Source of the DNA: JADFGZ01 sp965222345
GTDB lineage: Bacteria; Acidobacteriota; Terriglobia; 2-12-FULL-54-10
Assembly (NCBI GenBank): GCA_965222345.1
Contig: CBDCTS010000002.1
Coordinates: 310,001 to 374,000, forward strand
Length of the DNA stretch: 64,000 nt
Direction: 5' to 3'
Part shown: in pieces, positions 17,622-27,229 of the stretch
Layout of the letters: the number at the start of each line of letters is the position of its first letter
How positions within the stretch are numbered: position 1 is the first letter of the stretch
Position numbers and translations under genes: made by a program
The notes under the pieces: generated by a model
Told to the model about the DNA's origin: nothing
Database searches by the model: none
The model's input: the letters and a program-made list of their open reading frames with translations, nothing else

Positions 17622-19169
17622 CTATTGAAAAGTCGGATCGATCCGAATCGTGGTGAGAAAATCGTAGGTCCCTGTCGGAGACAGCTCCAGGTTGGTGAGC
17701 CGCCGGTTATAGAGGCTGACGTTTTCCATGTACCACAGATGAATATAAGGCAGATCGTGGTTGAGAATTTTCTGTAGTTCAGAATAGTGCCGGCTACGCT
17801 CTGCGAGATCGGATGCGGAGCGCCCTTGCTCAATGAGCCGGTCCGCTTCCGGGTTGGCGTAGCGACCTCGGTTGGCCCCAGCAGGTGGCTGCTTACTGGA
17901 GTGGAAGCAGTACTCAAAGATGTCCGGGTCGGTGTTGGCTCCGACCCAACGAAGCGAGTAGAAATCGAAGCGGCCTCTTAGAACATCGCCGTAAAAGGTG
18001 GCCCACTCGAAGGAGCGGATTTCGAGAGCTATGCCAATCTGCCGCAACTGTTCCTGCAAAACGGCGGCCAGCACCCTCGTGGTCTGGTCAGTGGAGGTCT
18101 TCATCTGTAAGTGGAGGCGGATGCCGTCCGGGCCGGGTTTGAGGCCCGCTAAGTCCAGCAACTCTTGGGCTCTTTCAGGGTTGTAAGGGTATGCCGGAAC
18201 ATCCTTTTCATAGGCCCAATGCTGCGGCGGCAGGATACTGTTCGCAGGGCGTACAGAGTCCCTCCACAGGTGGGTAATCAGCGCCTGACGGTCGATTCCG
18301 TGGGCGATGGCTTGACGGACCGGAAGAGTCAAGTCTTCATTTTCCATATTGAAGGCCAGATACTGGTAGTTTGTGCCGGGCTGCTGGGTGACCTCCAGGC
18401 TTTCTTCCTTGCGCAAGACCTCAACCATATCGGCACTGAGCGAATTCAGCAACAAATCGGCGCTTCCCTTCCTCATTTCGAGCGCACGCACGGTAGCGTC
18501 GGGAACGATCTTGAAGCGCACCCCTTCGATGTACGGAGACGCAGCCCAGTAGTCCGGGTTGCGCTCCAGGAGCACCTCCGCGTCCTGGGTCGCGCTGACG
18601 AAGCGGAACGGGCCGGAGCCGATGGGCGCAAGGGCCAGTTCCTGCGCTGCGCCTTCGGGGACGATGCCAATGGCTCCTTGCGTCAGGTTCCAAGGAAAAG
18701 AAGCGTAGGGTTCTTTCAGGCGAATGACTACGGTTGCATCATCGGGCGCCTCTATGGAAGCGACCTGCGCGAAGCTAGCTGCCTTGAGGCTAGGAATTTC
18801 TCCCGAGAGAAGGCTCGAAAACGTATAGCGGACATCGTGCGCCGTCAGGGGTCGCCCATCGTGGAAGCGGACATCTTCGCGCAGATGGAAGATATAAGTC
18901 AGAGGATCGGGCACCTCCCAGCTTTCCGCCAGCCAGGGTTGCAAGCGGAAGTTGCGGTCGCTACGCAAGAGACTGTCGAAGATCAGCGCTCCAATCCACT
19001 GCGATTGGGCGTCGGTGCCGATGCGCGGGTCCAGGTTCAGCGGAGAGGATTCGATCAGCATGACGACGGTTTGCAGGTCCCTCTGCGGAGCGCAACTAAC
19101 CCCCGCCAAGCCGACCAGCCCGATTACAATGCCAAACAGCAGTAGCGCGGCATTCACTCCCTTATTCAT
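17622..19169 (-). CDS. Family 5 peptide-type ABC solute-binding lipoprotein
   Basis: Extracytoplasmic receptor of the DppA/OppA family. The signal peptide ends in a lipobox LAGVSC. The mature protein has DPRIGTDAQS, FHLREDVRFHDGRPLTAHDV and YPYNPERAQELLDLAG, and ends with YIHLWYMENV and a typical C-terminal lobe, for about 515 residues. The start at 19169 overlaps the anmK stop by eight bases and has AAGGTGG nine bases ahead. No permease or ATPase genes accompany it. Its place after nagZ and anmK suggests it binds cell-wall peptides or muropeptides, which is inference from context. Confidence 0.88.
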   Translation of the reverse strand: MNKGVNAALLLFGIVIGLVGLAGVSCAPQRDLQTVVMLIESSPLNLDPRIGTDAQSQWIGALIFDSLLRSDRNFRLQPWLAESWEVPDPLTYIFHLREDVRFHDGRPLTAHDVRYTFSSLLSGEIPSLKAASFAQVASIEAPDDATVVIRLKEPYASFPWNLTQGAIGIVPEGAAQELALAPIGSGPFRFVSATQDAEVLLERNPDYWAASPYIEGVRFKIVPDATVRALEMRKGSADLLLNSLSADMVEVLRKEESLEVTQQPGTNYQYLAFNMENEDLTLPVRQAIAHGIDRQALITHLWRDSVRPANSILPPQHWAYEKDVPAYPYNPERAQELLDLAGLKPGPDGIRLHLQMKTSTDQTTRVLAAVLQEQLRQIGIALEIRSFEWATFYGDVLRGRFDFYSLRWVGANTDPDIFEYCFHSSKQPPAGANRGRYANPEADRLIEQGRSASDLAERSRHYSELQKILNHDLPYIHLWYMENVSLYNRRLTNLELSPTGTYDFLTTIRIDPTFQ

Positions 19170-20355
19170 TTGCATAAGCCACCTTTCCCAAAATAGCCGG
19201 ATGCCGCGCGCCTGTTGCGGCACGGAGGCTGGAAGGCCTCCTGTTCAGCGTGTGATAGGCCAGTACGGCAAAGGCAATCGCCTCCTTGCCTCCGGAGGGG
19301 ATGCCGGTGGAATCCGATGTGAAAACCCGAAGTTCCGCGCTTCCCTTTTCCTGGCCTGCGCTTAACCGCCGCCGCAGCTCCTTCATCAGAAATAGATTTT
19401 TCACTCCTCCGCCGGAAACAATGCAATCGTGAAGCGGAAACTTTGGCAGAACGAATTTTTTGACGCTGCGCGCGATCGATTCCGCCGTCAGGGCCGTGGC
19501 GGTGGCCAGCGCGTCTTTTCTTCGGTTTCGGGAAGAATTGAATTTGCCCGTTGCCAGGAACCGTTTCAGATAGTCCCGCCCGAACTGCTCCCGGCCGGTA
19601 GTCTTTGGCGGCGGGAGGCGAAAGTAGGCTCGCCGCAGCAGGCGGCACACCAAGGTTTCAGAGATGGTTCCCTGGGCCGCCAGCTTTCCAGCCGCGTCGT
19701 AATGCTGCTTCCCTTTGGTGGCGAGCTCAGCCAGGGCGTCGAGCAGCATGTTGCCGGGACCGGTATCGAAGGCGATCACCTCTTCCGGTGTTCCTCCGGC
19801 TGGAATGGCGGTGAGGTTGGCGATGCCTCCGATGTTTATGACCACCCTACCCCGCCGGGGGTGCCGGTAGAGGCGATAGTCGAGATAGGGAACCAGCGGC
19901 GCGCCACGCCCTCCGGCTGCCACATCTGCCGTACGAAAGTCGCCGATTGTGGTGACGCCGGTGCGCTCTGCGATAACAGCGGGCTCGCCGATTTGGAATG
20001 TGGATCGAACAGGCATTTCGCAATATCGGGAAACCTCGTTCTGGTGATAGACGGTCTGCCCATGGGAACCGATGAGCCCCAGATGTTTCTTCGGGATTCC
20101 GGCTTGGCGGCACGCTTTCAGGCAAGCGCGCGCAAAAAGTTCCCCCAGCAGGCAGTTCATCTGCGATATCTCGGATGCTGGAAGGGAGCTGCCTCCGGCA
20201 ATTTTCAGAGTTCGGCGACGGACAGCAGGCGGATAGGGCACAAAATGAATAGCTCGGACACGAATGCGTGTTTGCCACTCTAGGCCAGTGATCTCGACCA
20301 GCGCCACGTCAATACCGTCGGCTGAGGTCCCGCTCATCAAGCCAGCTACCAACAT
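19162..20355 (-). CDS. anmK: Anhydro-N-acetylmuramic acid kinase
   Basis: Opens the 1,6-anhydro ring of anhydro-MurNAc and phosphorylates it, returning cell-wall sugar to metabolism. The protein begins MLVAGLMSGTSADGIDVALV, the family hallmark, and has SHGQTVYH, GDFRTADVAAGGRGAPLVP, NIGGIANLTAIP and FDTGPGNMLLDAL. The ATG at 20355 follows AGAGGGA; a GTG at 20379 is possible but has no good ribosome site. It lies 95 bases after nagZ and overlaps the solute-binding protein gene. No MurQ etherase is seen in the window. Confidence 0.95.
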   Translation of the reverse strand: MLVAGLMSGTSADGIDVALVEITGLEWQTRIRVRAIHFVPYPPAVRRRTLKIAGGSSLPASEISQMNCLLGELFARACLKACRQAGIPKKHLGLIGSHGQTVYHQNEVSRYCEMPVRSTFQIGEPAVIAERTGVTTIGDFRTADVAAGGRGAPLVPYLDYRLYRHPRRGRVVINIGGIANLTAIPAGGTPEEVIAFDTGPGNMLLDALAELATKGKQHYDAAGKLAAQGTISETLVCRLLRRAYFRLPPPKTTGREQFGRDYLKRFLATGKFNSSRNRRKDALATATALTAESIARSVKKFVLPKFPLHDCIVSGGGVKNLFLMKELRRRLSAGQEKGSAELRVFTSDSTGIPSGGKEAIAFAVLAYHTLNRRPSSLRAATGARHPAILGKVAYANE

Positions 20356-20450
20356 GTATCCCTCTATAGCTTTCTTCACCTGATACGACCGTTAGTCATC
20401 GCTGACAGCGGAACGCGTAAAACTACCGTCGGCAGGCCCAACTACAAGAA

Positions 20451-21578
20451 TCAGTTTCCTTGTTGCAGCTCAGAGTAATCGGAAGAAAGCCGCCGCTTGA
20501 CATTGGCGGCAAACTCCTGGATCTCCCGGCGCAGACCATCCCAATCCGGCGCAGAGGCAGCCTGGGGCGGCAGGGCTAGTCGGTTTTGCTTGGCTGACAA
20601 CACCTTTTCCGCCGCTTGTTCTACAACGGATCGGAACTTTGGATCACGGCGGGCTTCCTGATAAAGCGCGTCAACAGTCTTCAGAACGTTGCGCGCATAG
20701 CGGCAGACCAGGATCATGTCGCAACCCGCGCGCACGGCTGCGACTGCCGCGTCTTCTATCGTCCGATGCCGTAGTATAGCGCCCATCTCCAAGTCGTCTG
20801 ACAGAACCAATCCCTTAAATCCAATACGGTCTTTCAGCAGTCCAGAAATAATTTCAGCAGAAAGGCTGGCGGGAAGCTGGCGGCCTGCCTTTGCAGCGGG
20901 ATCCTCGGATACGCTCTTCAGTTCAGGGTAGCAGGCGTGCGGCACCATCATCATAGGCAGGGTTGCAGCCAGGGCGCGAAACGGAAGCAAGTCTTGCCGC
21001 CACAAGTCGGCTTCCGTCTTGCGGATGCAAGGCAGTTCCCGGTGAGTATCTTTTTGCCCGCCACCCAAGCCGGGAAAATGTTTTCCGCAACCCATGACTC
21101 CCATTTCGGCAAGCCCGGCGAGAAATTCCTCTGCGAAACGGATTATCTCCTCGGGCGAGTTCCCTGCCGTGCGGCTACCCAGCACGTTCTTGTATTCCGT
21201 GCTTGCCAGATCAAGCACGGGCGCAAAGTCAACGTTCAAAGAGAAGGCCGCCAATTCCCTTCCCACCGTTTTGCCCAAGCCGGTTGCGAGACCGGCCCTT
21301 GCAACGTCTCGAACCGCCGGCAATGGAGCCAGTGCCGCTCGCAAGCGGTCCACTTGGCCGCCTTCCGCATCGATAGCCAGAAAAGGTGGTGTTTGAATAT
21401 GCTCACGGACTTGCCTTGCCAAGCCGTGAAACTCTGGAGCGGTCTTGATATTGCGCGAAAAAAAGATCACCCCGCCGGGCTTGACGCGGAGCAGCAAATC
21501 TTCCAGATCGCGGTTCCAGCAGTTTCCTTCGAAACCTATAATGAGGAGCTGCCCTAATTGTTCGCGAAGAGTCAGCAT
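20451..21578 (-). CDS. nagZ: Beta-N-acetylhexosaminidase (GH3)
   Basis: Removes GlcNAc from anhydro-muropeptides. The 375-residue glycoside hydrolase family 3 domain shows IDAEGGQVDRLR, VDFAPVLDLA, the catalytic loop KHFPGLGGGQKDTH with Asp and His, and VLSDDLEMGAI carrying the nucleophile aspartate. There is no signal peptide, so it should act in the cytoplasm like NagZ. It is the first gene of nagZ-anmK-solute-binding protein, a compact peptidoglycan recycling unit. Confidence 0.94.
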   Translation of the reverse strand: MLTLREQLGQLLIIGFEGNCWNRDLEDLLLRVKPGGVIFFSRNIKTAPEFHGLARQVREHIQTPPFLAIDAEGGQVDRLRAALAPLPAVRDVARAGLATGLGKTVGRELAAFSLNVDFAPVLDLASTEYKNVLGSRTAGNSPEEIIRFAEEFLAGLAEMGVMGCGKHFPGLGGGQKDTHRELPCIRKTEADLWRQDLLPFRALAATLPMMMVPHACYPELKSVSEDPAAKAGRQLPASLSAEIISGLLKDRIGFKGLVLSDDLEMGAILRHRTIEDAAVAAVRAGCDMILVCRYARNVLKTVDALYQEARRDPKFRSVVEQAAEKVLSAKQNRLALPPQAASAPDWDGLRREIQEFAANVKRRLSSDYSELQQGN

Positions 21579-21748
21579 GCGTTCGGCCAGGAATCCAATA
21601 GCGATTATAGCCGAGGACTCTCAAATCCTCAGCGGGGACAGCAATTGTGCGCTTGGCGGAACCGGATGTAAATTATCTAACACCACCTTCGCAGCCTCTC
21701 TTATAATCGTTTGTTTACAGTCTGTGCAAGGAATGGCACGCTCTCCAT

Positions 21749-23560
21749 ATGATCCAGATTGCAAAGCGGCTCCGGCCACTTTATCCCTACTTGTGGCGAT
21801 ACCGGCGCCGATACCTGATCGGTTTTGCAGCATTGCTCTGCGACGTGGCCTTCTGGCTAGCCATCCCCATGATCATCAAGTATGCCATTGATGATCTCCA
21901 ACAAGGGGTTACGGCTGACAAACTGGTCCTTTACATCCGCTGGCTGATATTCGCCGCGCTGGGTAAGGCATTTTTCCTTTTTTGGAAGAGGATCATCCTG
22001 ATCGGCATCTCGCGGGAGGCGGAGTACGATCTGCGCAACGACCTGTACCGCCATCTGAACCGGCTTTCCCTCAGCTACTTTCAACGAAACCGCACCGGCG
22101 ACATCATGTCCCGCGCCACCAATGACATGAATGCCGTGCGGATGCTGCTGGGGCCCGGCATCATGTATTCGATCAACACCTGCATTACACTGGCAGCGGC
22201 GCTGGCAATCATGATCAGCATCAGCCCTAAGCTGACGTTCTATTGTTTCCTGCTGATGCCGGTCGTCGTGGGGGTGGTGATATTTTTCGGAAGGCGGATA
22301 CATGAGCGATTTGAAACTATTCAAGCCATGCTCTCTAACTTGAGCGCGAAGGTGCAAGAAAGCTTGGCCGGCATTCGCGTTGTTCGTGCCTACGCGCAGG
22401 AAGAGGCGGAGATTGCGCGTTTCCGGGAAGCCAACGAAGAGTATGTCGCCCGCAATATGAAACTCATCCGTCTGTGGGGAGTGTTTTATCCGTCACTCGA
22501 AATTTTGCTGGGGCTCACCTATGTGATGGTCCTTTGGATGGGCGGCCGCGAGGTGGTCAACGGAAACATTACAATCGGTTCCTTTGTGGCCTTCAACGCC
22601 TACATGGGACAACTGACCTGGCCCATGATCGCCATGGGTTGGGTTGTGAATCTGTTTCAGCGGGGCACGGCTTCCCTGAGCCGTTTGAATCAAATTTTTT
22701 CGGAGCAGCCGGAGATTGCAGACCGTCCGGGTCACTCCCCGGCGGCTTCCCCACACGCCATCGCGCAAACTGCCAAACCTCATGTCGACGAGGAAGGAGA
22801 AGGGGAACCAGCCCGTGGCGTAGACATCGAGTTCCGAAACCTTTCCTTCTCCTACAACGGCCAGCCGGTGCTGCACCGGGTTGACTTGAGCATTCCAGCC
22901 GGAAAAACATTGGCTATTGTTGGCCCCACCGGCAGCGGTAAATCCACGCTGGTGCATTTAATCCCTCGTCTCTATGAGGCCCCTCCGGGCACTTTGTATC
23001 TGGACGGGAAGGACATCCGAGACTACCGGCTGGAAGAGCTGCGGCGGATGATTGGCTTCGTGCAGCAGGAGACGTTCCTTTTTAGCGAGACCATCCGGGA
23101 AAACATCGCATTTGGGGTGGATCAAGCCGCAGACGAGCAGATTCAGCATGCTGCCGAAATCGGGGGATTGCTTTCAGATCTAGAAGATTTTCCCATGAAG
23201 TTTGGAACCATTGTGGGCGAGCGAGGCATTACCCTTTCGGGCGGTCAGAAGCAGCGAACCGCCATTGCCAGGGCGGTTCTGCGCAATCCTAAAATTCTGG
23301 TCCTCGATGACGCTCTTTCAAGCGTCGATACCCATACCGAGGAGATGATCCTCAACCGCTTGGCAGCCATCATGCGGGGCCGGACCACCATTCTGATTTC
23401 CCATCGAATCTCCACCGTGCGCGGGGCCGATCAGATCGTAGTGCTTCGTGAAGGCTCCGTCGTGGAGCGCGGAACGCATCAGCAGCTTCTCCAGAGCGGC
23501 TCCTACTATCAGGAACTCTATCAGAAGCAGCTATTGGAGGAAGAGCTGGAGCAGGCGTGA
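21749..23560 (+). CDS. ABC exporter half-transporter with degenerate catalytic site
   Basis: Fused membrane and ATPase domains, 603 residues. Six helices occupy about residues 15-310; the nucleotide domain has Walker A GPTGSGKST (from about 391), signature LSGGQKQR (about 495) and Walker B ILVLDDALSSVD (about 517). The residue after the Walker B aspartate is Asp, where an active ATPase has Glu. Paired with the next gene, this marks the degenerate half of a heterodimeric exporter of the LmrCD/TM287-288 type. The substrate could be a drug or lipid. The ribosome site before the ATG is weak. Confidence 0.92.
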   Translation: MIQIAKRLRPLYPYLWRYRRRYLIGFAALLCDVAFWLAIPMIIKYAIDDLQQGVTADKLVLYIRWLIFAALGKAFFLFWKRIILIGISREAEYDLRNDLYRHLNRLSLSYFQRNRTGDIMSRATNDMNAVRMLLGPGIMYSINTCITLAAALAIMISISPKLTFYCFLLMPVVVGVVIFFGRRIHERFETIQAMLSNLSAKVQESLAGIRVVRAYAQEEAEIARFREANEEYVARNMKLIRLWGVFYPSLEILLGLTYVMVLWMGGREVVNGNITIGSFVAFNAYMGQLTWPMIAMGWVVNLFQRGTASLSRLNQIFSEQPEIADRPGHSPAASPHAIAQTAKPHVDEEGEGEPARGVDIEFRNLSFSYNGQPVLHRVDLSIPAGKTLAIVGPTGSGKSTLVHLIPRLYEAPPGTLYLDGKDIRDYRLEELRRMIGFVQQETFLFSETIRENIAFGVDQAADEQIQHAAEIGGLLSDLEDFPMKFGTIVGERGITLSGGQKQRTAIARAVLRNPKILVLDDALSSVDTHTEEMILNRLAAIMRGRTTILISHRISTVRGADQIVVLREGSVVERGTHQQLLQSGSYYQELYQKQLLEEELEQA

Positions 23561-23599
23561 TTCACTGACAGAAAGTTTCCAGGTTGAAGGAAGGCTGCA

Positions 23600-25474
23600 T
23601 TGGCTAAGGACGACCATCACGAAGAAGAAATTCTGGGCAAGGCTTACGATAGCAGGTTGATGAAGCGCCTCTTGCGTTACCTGCTTCCCTACCGGGCTGT
23701 CGTCATGGCGGCTTCGGCTGCAATGATTTTGTATTCCCTGCTCCAGGTGGTAGGTCCCTTCCTGACGAAAGTTGCCGTGGACCGATACCTGGTGGCCACC
23801 GAACGCCAACCCACGTTTCTGGACTCCTGGCTCAGCAACGATTACTTGACAGGATTAACCCAGATCGCCGGGCTCTATTTGCTAACCCTGGTGGCGGTCT
23901 TTGCGCTGGAGTATGCACAGACCTGCTACATGCACATGGTCGGCCAGCGCGCCATGTACGACCTCCGCATGGAAATCTTTCGCCACTTGCAGCGGCTCCA
24001 CGTCCAGTTTTTTGACCGCAATCCAGTCGGGCGCCTGCTGACGCGCGCCACCACGGACGTGGAGGTTCTGAACGAAATGTTCACCTCCGGCGTAGTGGCT
24101 ATCTTCGGCGATTTCCTGACGCTGGTCTTCATCATTGCCGTGATGCTGAAGATGAACGCCGGCCTGGCACTGGTTACTTTTTCCGTGCTGCCGCTGATCT
24201 TCGTGGCTACCTTCCTTTTCCGCCGGATCGTTCGCGGATGTTACCGCCGCATCCGGGTGGCGCTGGCCCGGATGAACGCTCACCTCCAGGAGCACCTAAC
24301 GGGGATGAGCGTGGTGCAACTGTTCAACCGCGAGGCAAAAAGCTTCGCCGAGTTTGAGAAGATCAATCGCGTCCACAAGCGCGCTTTTCTCGACTCCGTA
24401 TTCGCTCACGGGTTGTTTTACCCCGCCGTCGAGGTGTTCAGCTCCACTGCCATCGCCCTGATCATCTGGTACGGGGGGCAGCAGGTTCTGGGAGAGACGC
24501 TGACAATCGGCATCCTGGTTGCCTTCATTCAATATGCGCAGCGGTTTTTCCGGCCCATCCAGGACCTCAGTGAAAAATACAACATTTTGCAGGGAGCGAT
24601 GGCCAGTTCCGAGCGCATCTTCAAGTTGCTGGATACTCCGGTCGAGATCTCTTCGCCCCGGGAGGCTTCCACGCCCAGCCTGGTTTCCCCATCGAGCGGA
24701 AGCATTGAGTTCCGGAATGTCTGGTTCGCCTACAACGGGCCGGATTCCGGGCAGGACGCCGGGCAGGATTGGGTGCTCCGGGACATCCGATTGAAGATCG
24801 AGCCGGGAGAGACGATCGCAGTAGTGGGCCACACCGGGGCCGGCAAGACCACGTTGACGAACGTGCTGTTGCGATTCTACGACGTGCAGCGGGGCCAGGT
24901 TCTGGTGGACGGCGTGGACGTCCGGGAACGGGACTTGACCAGCCTGCGGCGGCGTTTCGGAGTGGTGCTCCAGGACCCCTTTTTATTCTCGGGAACGATT
25001 GAAAGCAACATCCGGCTGGGCTCCGACAGTGTGGGCCGCGAGGACGTGGAAGACGCGATCGAGGAGGTGAACCTCGGAGAATTCATCCGCTCCCTCCCGC
25101 AGGGATTCCAGGAGGAGGTTCTTGAGCGCGGCAGCACCCTTTCGGTGGGACAGAAGCAGCTCATCAGCTTTGCCCGCGCCCTGGCTCATAACCCACAGAT
25201 TCTGATCCTGGACGAGGCGACTTCGAGCGTTGACACGGATACGGAATTCCGCCTCCGGGAGGCCTTGAATCACATGGTCAGCGGGCGGACGTCCGTGATT
25301 ATTGCTCACAGGCTTTCCACCATTCAAAGGGCCGACCGCATTGTGGTGTTGCACAAGGGCGCTATCCGAGAGGTCGGGCCGCATCAACAACTGCTCGCCC
25401 AGCGCGGGATATACTGGAAACTCTACCAGTTGCAGTATAAAGACCAGGAGGTGGCTGTTTCCGGAGATGATTAA
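23600..25474 (+). CDS. ABC exporter half-transporter with canonical catalytic glutamate
   Basis: Second half-transporter, 624 residues. Six membrane helices are followed by Walker A GHTGAGKTT (about 409), signature LSVGQKQL (about 513) and Walker B ILILDEATSSVD (about 534) with the catalytic Glu. The signature differs from LSGGQ. The TTG at 23600 is the start, with AAGGAAGG five bases ahead, 39 bases after the first gene. The canonical Glu here and Asp in the partner show that the two work together as a heterodimer. Confidence 0.93.
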   Translation: MAKDDHHEEEILGKAYDSRLMKRLLRYLLPYRAVVMAASAAMILYSLLQVVGPFLTKVAVDRYLVATERQPTFLDSWLSNDYLTGLTQIAGLYLLTLVAVFALEYAQTCYMHMVGQRAMYDLRMEIFRHLQRLHVQFFDRNPVGRLLTRATTDVEVLNEMFTSGVVAIFGDFLTLVFIIAVMLKMNAGLALVTFSVLPLIFVATFLFRRIVRGCYRRIRVALARMNAHLQEHLTGMSVVQLFNREAKSFAEFEKINRVHKRAFLDSVFAHGLFYPAVEVFSSTAIALIIWYGGQQVLGETLTIGILVAFIQYAQRFFRPIQDLSEKYNILQGAMASSERIFKLLDTPVEISSPREASTPSLVSPSSGSIEFRNVWFAYNGPDSGQDAGQDWVLRDIRLKIEPGETIAVVGHTGAGKTTLTNVLLRFYDVQRGQVLVDGVDVRERDLTSLRRRFGVVLQDPFLFSGTIESNIRLGSDSVGREDVEDAIEEVNLGEFIRSLPQGFQEEVLERGSTLSVGQKQLISFARALAHNPQILILDEATSSVDTDTEFRLREALNHMVSGRTSVIIAHRLSTIQRADRIVVLHKGAIREVGPHQQLLAQRGIYWKLYQLQYKDQEVAVSGDD

Positions 25475-25942
25475 TCGTTCGGGCGATCCAAGAGAGGTAA
25501 CGAATGCGACCGTTGCAGCGGATTACCCGTTGCCGGGGGCCAATGAAAAACTGGCCAGATGCTCGAAAAAACCTGTGTCCCGGAACATCTGAAATTATGT
25601 CGGCGCAGCACGAAGCCTTCCAGATGGGCAGCGGCACCCACTTTATTTATCTTTCTAAAATCCCCGAGGCTTTCCAGAGATAGCAGCTAATCCACCCGCT
25701 GTGCTGAGTCCACGCCTCCACACGAAATCACTCATTCGTTGAGGCCGCATCTTCGGCTGGCCCCTGCGGCACGATGATCCAGCCGACGAGGTAAGTTACA
25801 AGCAACGGCAAGATGCCTGTCGCGAGACCCAAAAAGACAAGAAGAAGCCGCAGCAGGCTGGGATCGATCGAATAAGTTTCTGCGATCCCTCCGAAAATGC
25901 CGGCAATCGCTTTATTCGTTTTTGATCGATAAACCCGGTGAT

Positions 25943-25963
25943 CTCAACGGGTCGATGCAACAC
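25943..25963 (+). repeat. Left inverted repeat of the IS30-family element
   Basis: Begins CTCAACGGGTCGATG and is the exact reverse complement of 27141-27161. Confidence 0.9.
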
Positions 25964-25990
25964 TTTACCCTAAAGGAGAAGGTGAAGTGT

Positions 25991-27160
25991 ATGCGGAAGA
26001 AACAAAAGAGGCAGCGGCGAAGTTTGACAGTAACGGAGCTGGTGGAGGTCTGGGATCGGTGGCAGCAGGGTGAGTCTTCCAAAGCGATCGGACGTGTGCT
26101 TGGGAGAGAACCGTCATCTGTGTACGCCGTGCTTTTGCGCCACGGGGGTATCCGTCCCCGCTCCCGATGCCGCTCACGCCGGGTGCTGACTTTGGCCGAG
26201 CGGGAGGAGATTTCCAGAGGCATTGCGGCGAAGCGATCGATCCGATCGATTGCCGTGTTGTTGGGTCGTTCCCCGTCGACCCTCAGCCGGGAGGTGGGTC
26301 GCAATGGAGGCTATGCCAGCTATCGGGCGTCGGAGGCCGATCAGCGGGCCTGGGATCGGGCTCGCCGCCCGAAATCATGTCGACTGGTCCGTTGTCCGCG
26401 GTTGCGTCAGCTTGTGGAAGAGAAGCTGCGAGAGGTCTGGTCGCCCGAGCAGATCGCCGGCTGGATGAAGCGCACGTATCCAGAGGATAAGTCGGTTCAG
26501 GTATCTCACGAAACGATCTATCGTAGCCTTTTTATTCAGGCCCGCGGGGCTCTGAAGAAAGAGCTGGCTCAGTATCTGCGGTCCAGGCGAACGATTCGCC
26601 GGTCCCGGCATGCCAGCCGGAAAGGCCATGGGAAGGGACAGATCGCCGACATCGTATCGATCCGGGAGCGCCCGGTTGCAGTGGAAGATCGTGCGGTGCC
26701 GGGTCACTGGGAAGGCGATCTAATCGCCGGATCGACAAACAGCTACATTGCGACTCTGGTGGAACGTCATTCGCGTTACGTGATGTTGGCGAAAGTGGCC
26801 AGCAAGGAAACAGAAACCGTTGTGTCCACGCTGATCCAACAGGCCAGGCAACTACCGACGGAACTTTACAAATCGCTGACCTGGGATCGGGGTCTGGAAA
26901 TGGCGGATCACAAGCGGTTCACATTGGCGACCGACATTGACGTCTACTTCTGCGATCCGAAAAGTCCATGGCAGCGCGGATCGAACGAGAACACCAATGG
27001 ACTGCTCCGATATTATTTCCCCAAACGGACGGACTTGTCGGTACACTCCCAGGAGTATCTGGATCAGATTGCGCGCCAGCTCAACGAACGGCCCCGCAAG
27101 ACGCTGGAGTTTGAAACTCCAGCCGAACGATTCAATGCATGTGTTGCATCGACCCGTTGA
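25991..27160 (+). CDS. IS30-family transposase
   Basis: DDE transposase of 389 residues. An N-terminal helix-turn-helix region (about residues 10-80, ILGRSPSTLSREV-like) precedes a catalytic core with Asp in PGHWEGDLI (about 243), Asp in LTWDRGLEMADH (about 299) and Glu in SPWQRGSNENTNGLLR (about 333). The ATG at 25991 has AAGGTG ahead. The stop codon lies inside the right inverted repeat. No frameshift or internal stop is visible, so it should be active. Confidence 0.95.
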   Translation: MRKKQKRQRRSLTVTELVEVWDRWQQGESSKAIGRVLGREPSSVYAVLLRHGGIRPRSRCRSRRVLTLAEREEISRGIAAKRSIRSIAVLLGRSPSTLSREVGRNGGYASYRASEADQRAWDRARRPKSCRLVRCPRLRQLVEEKLREVWSPEQIAGWMKRTYPEDKSVQVSHETIYRSLFIQARGALKKELAQYLRSRRTIRRSRHASRKGHGKGQIADIVSIRERPVAVEDRAVPGHWEGDLIAGSTNSYIATLVERHSRYVMLAKVASKETETVVSTLIQQARQLPTELYKSLTWDRGLEMADHKRFTLATDIDVYFCDPKSPWQRGSNENTNGLLRYYFPKRTDLSVHSQEYLDQIARQLNERPRKTLEFETPAERFNACVASTR

Positions 27161-27161
27161 G
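27141..27161 (-). repeat. Right inverted repeat of the IS30-family element
   Basis: Exact reverse complement of 25943-25963; it contains the transposase stop codon. Confidence 0.9.
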
Positions 27162-27229
27162 CTGGCACCGTTTCATGTCTGCTCTCCAACGAACGGTTGC
27201 AAAGACTCGTGGAGCAACGTTCTCCAAAT

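Larger units (their letters stand above)
25938..27167 (+). mobile_element. IS30-family insertion sequence
   Basis: About 1.23 kb, carrying one transposase gene. It is flanked by the triplet CCG on both sides (25935-25937 and 27168-27170), which fits the short target duplications of IS30 elements. Perfect 21-base inverted repeats lie five or six bases inside these ends. The element interrupts pspC, and the transposase is intact, so the insertion is probably recent. Confidence 0.88.
25728..27176 (-). pseudogene. pspC: PspC-domain protein gene split by an IS30-family insertion
   Basis: The start ATG (27174-27176), AAA and CGG lie right of the IS element, with GGAGAG ahead of the ATG. The rest lies left of it, from 25937 down to the TGA at 25728-25730. 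Removing the element and one CCG copy restores a 71-residue frame starting MKRVYRSKTNKAIAGIFGG, with SIDPSLLRLLLVFLG and a membrane helix ending VGWIIVPQG, which is a PspC domain. PspC proteins are small membrane proteins of the phage-shock envelope stress response. With the insertion after codon 3, the gene should be inactive. Confidence 0.88.

Noticed and set aside
18165..19145. Long plus-strand ORF (326 codons) opposite the solute-binding protein gene
   Set aside because: It is the mirror of a well-supported gene, lacks recognisable motifs and has no ribosome site. Similar long antisense frames at 7085-8122, 36001-37146 and 39860-41065 were dropped for the same reason.
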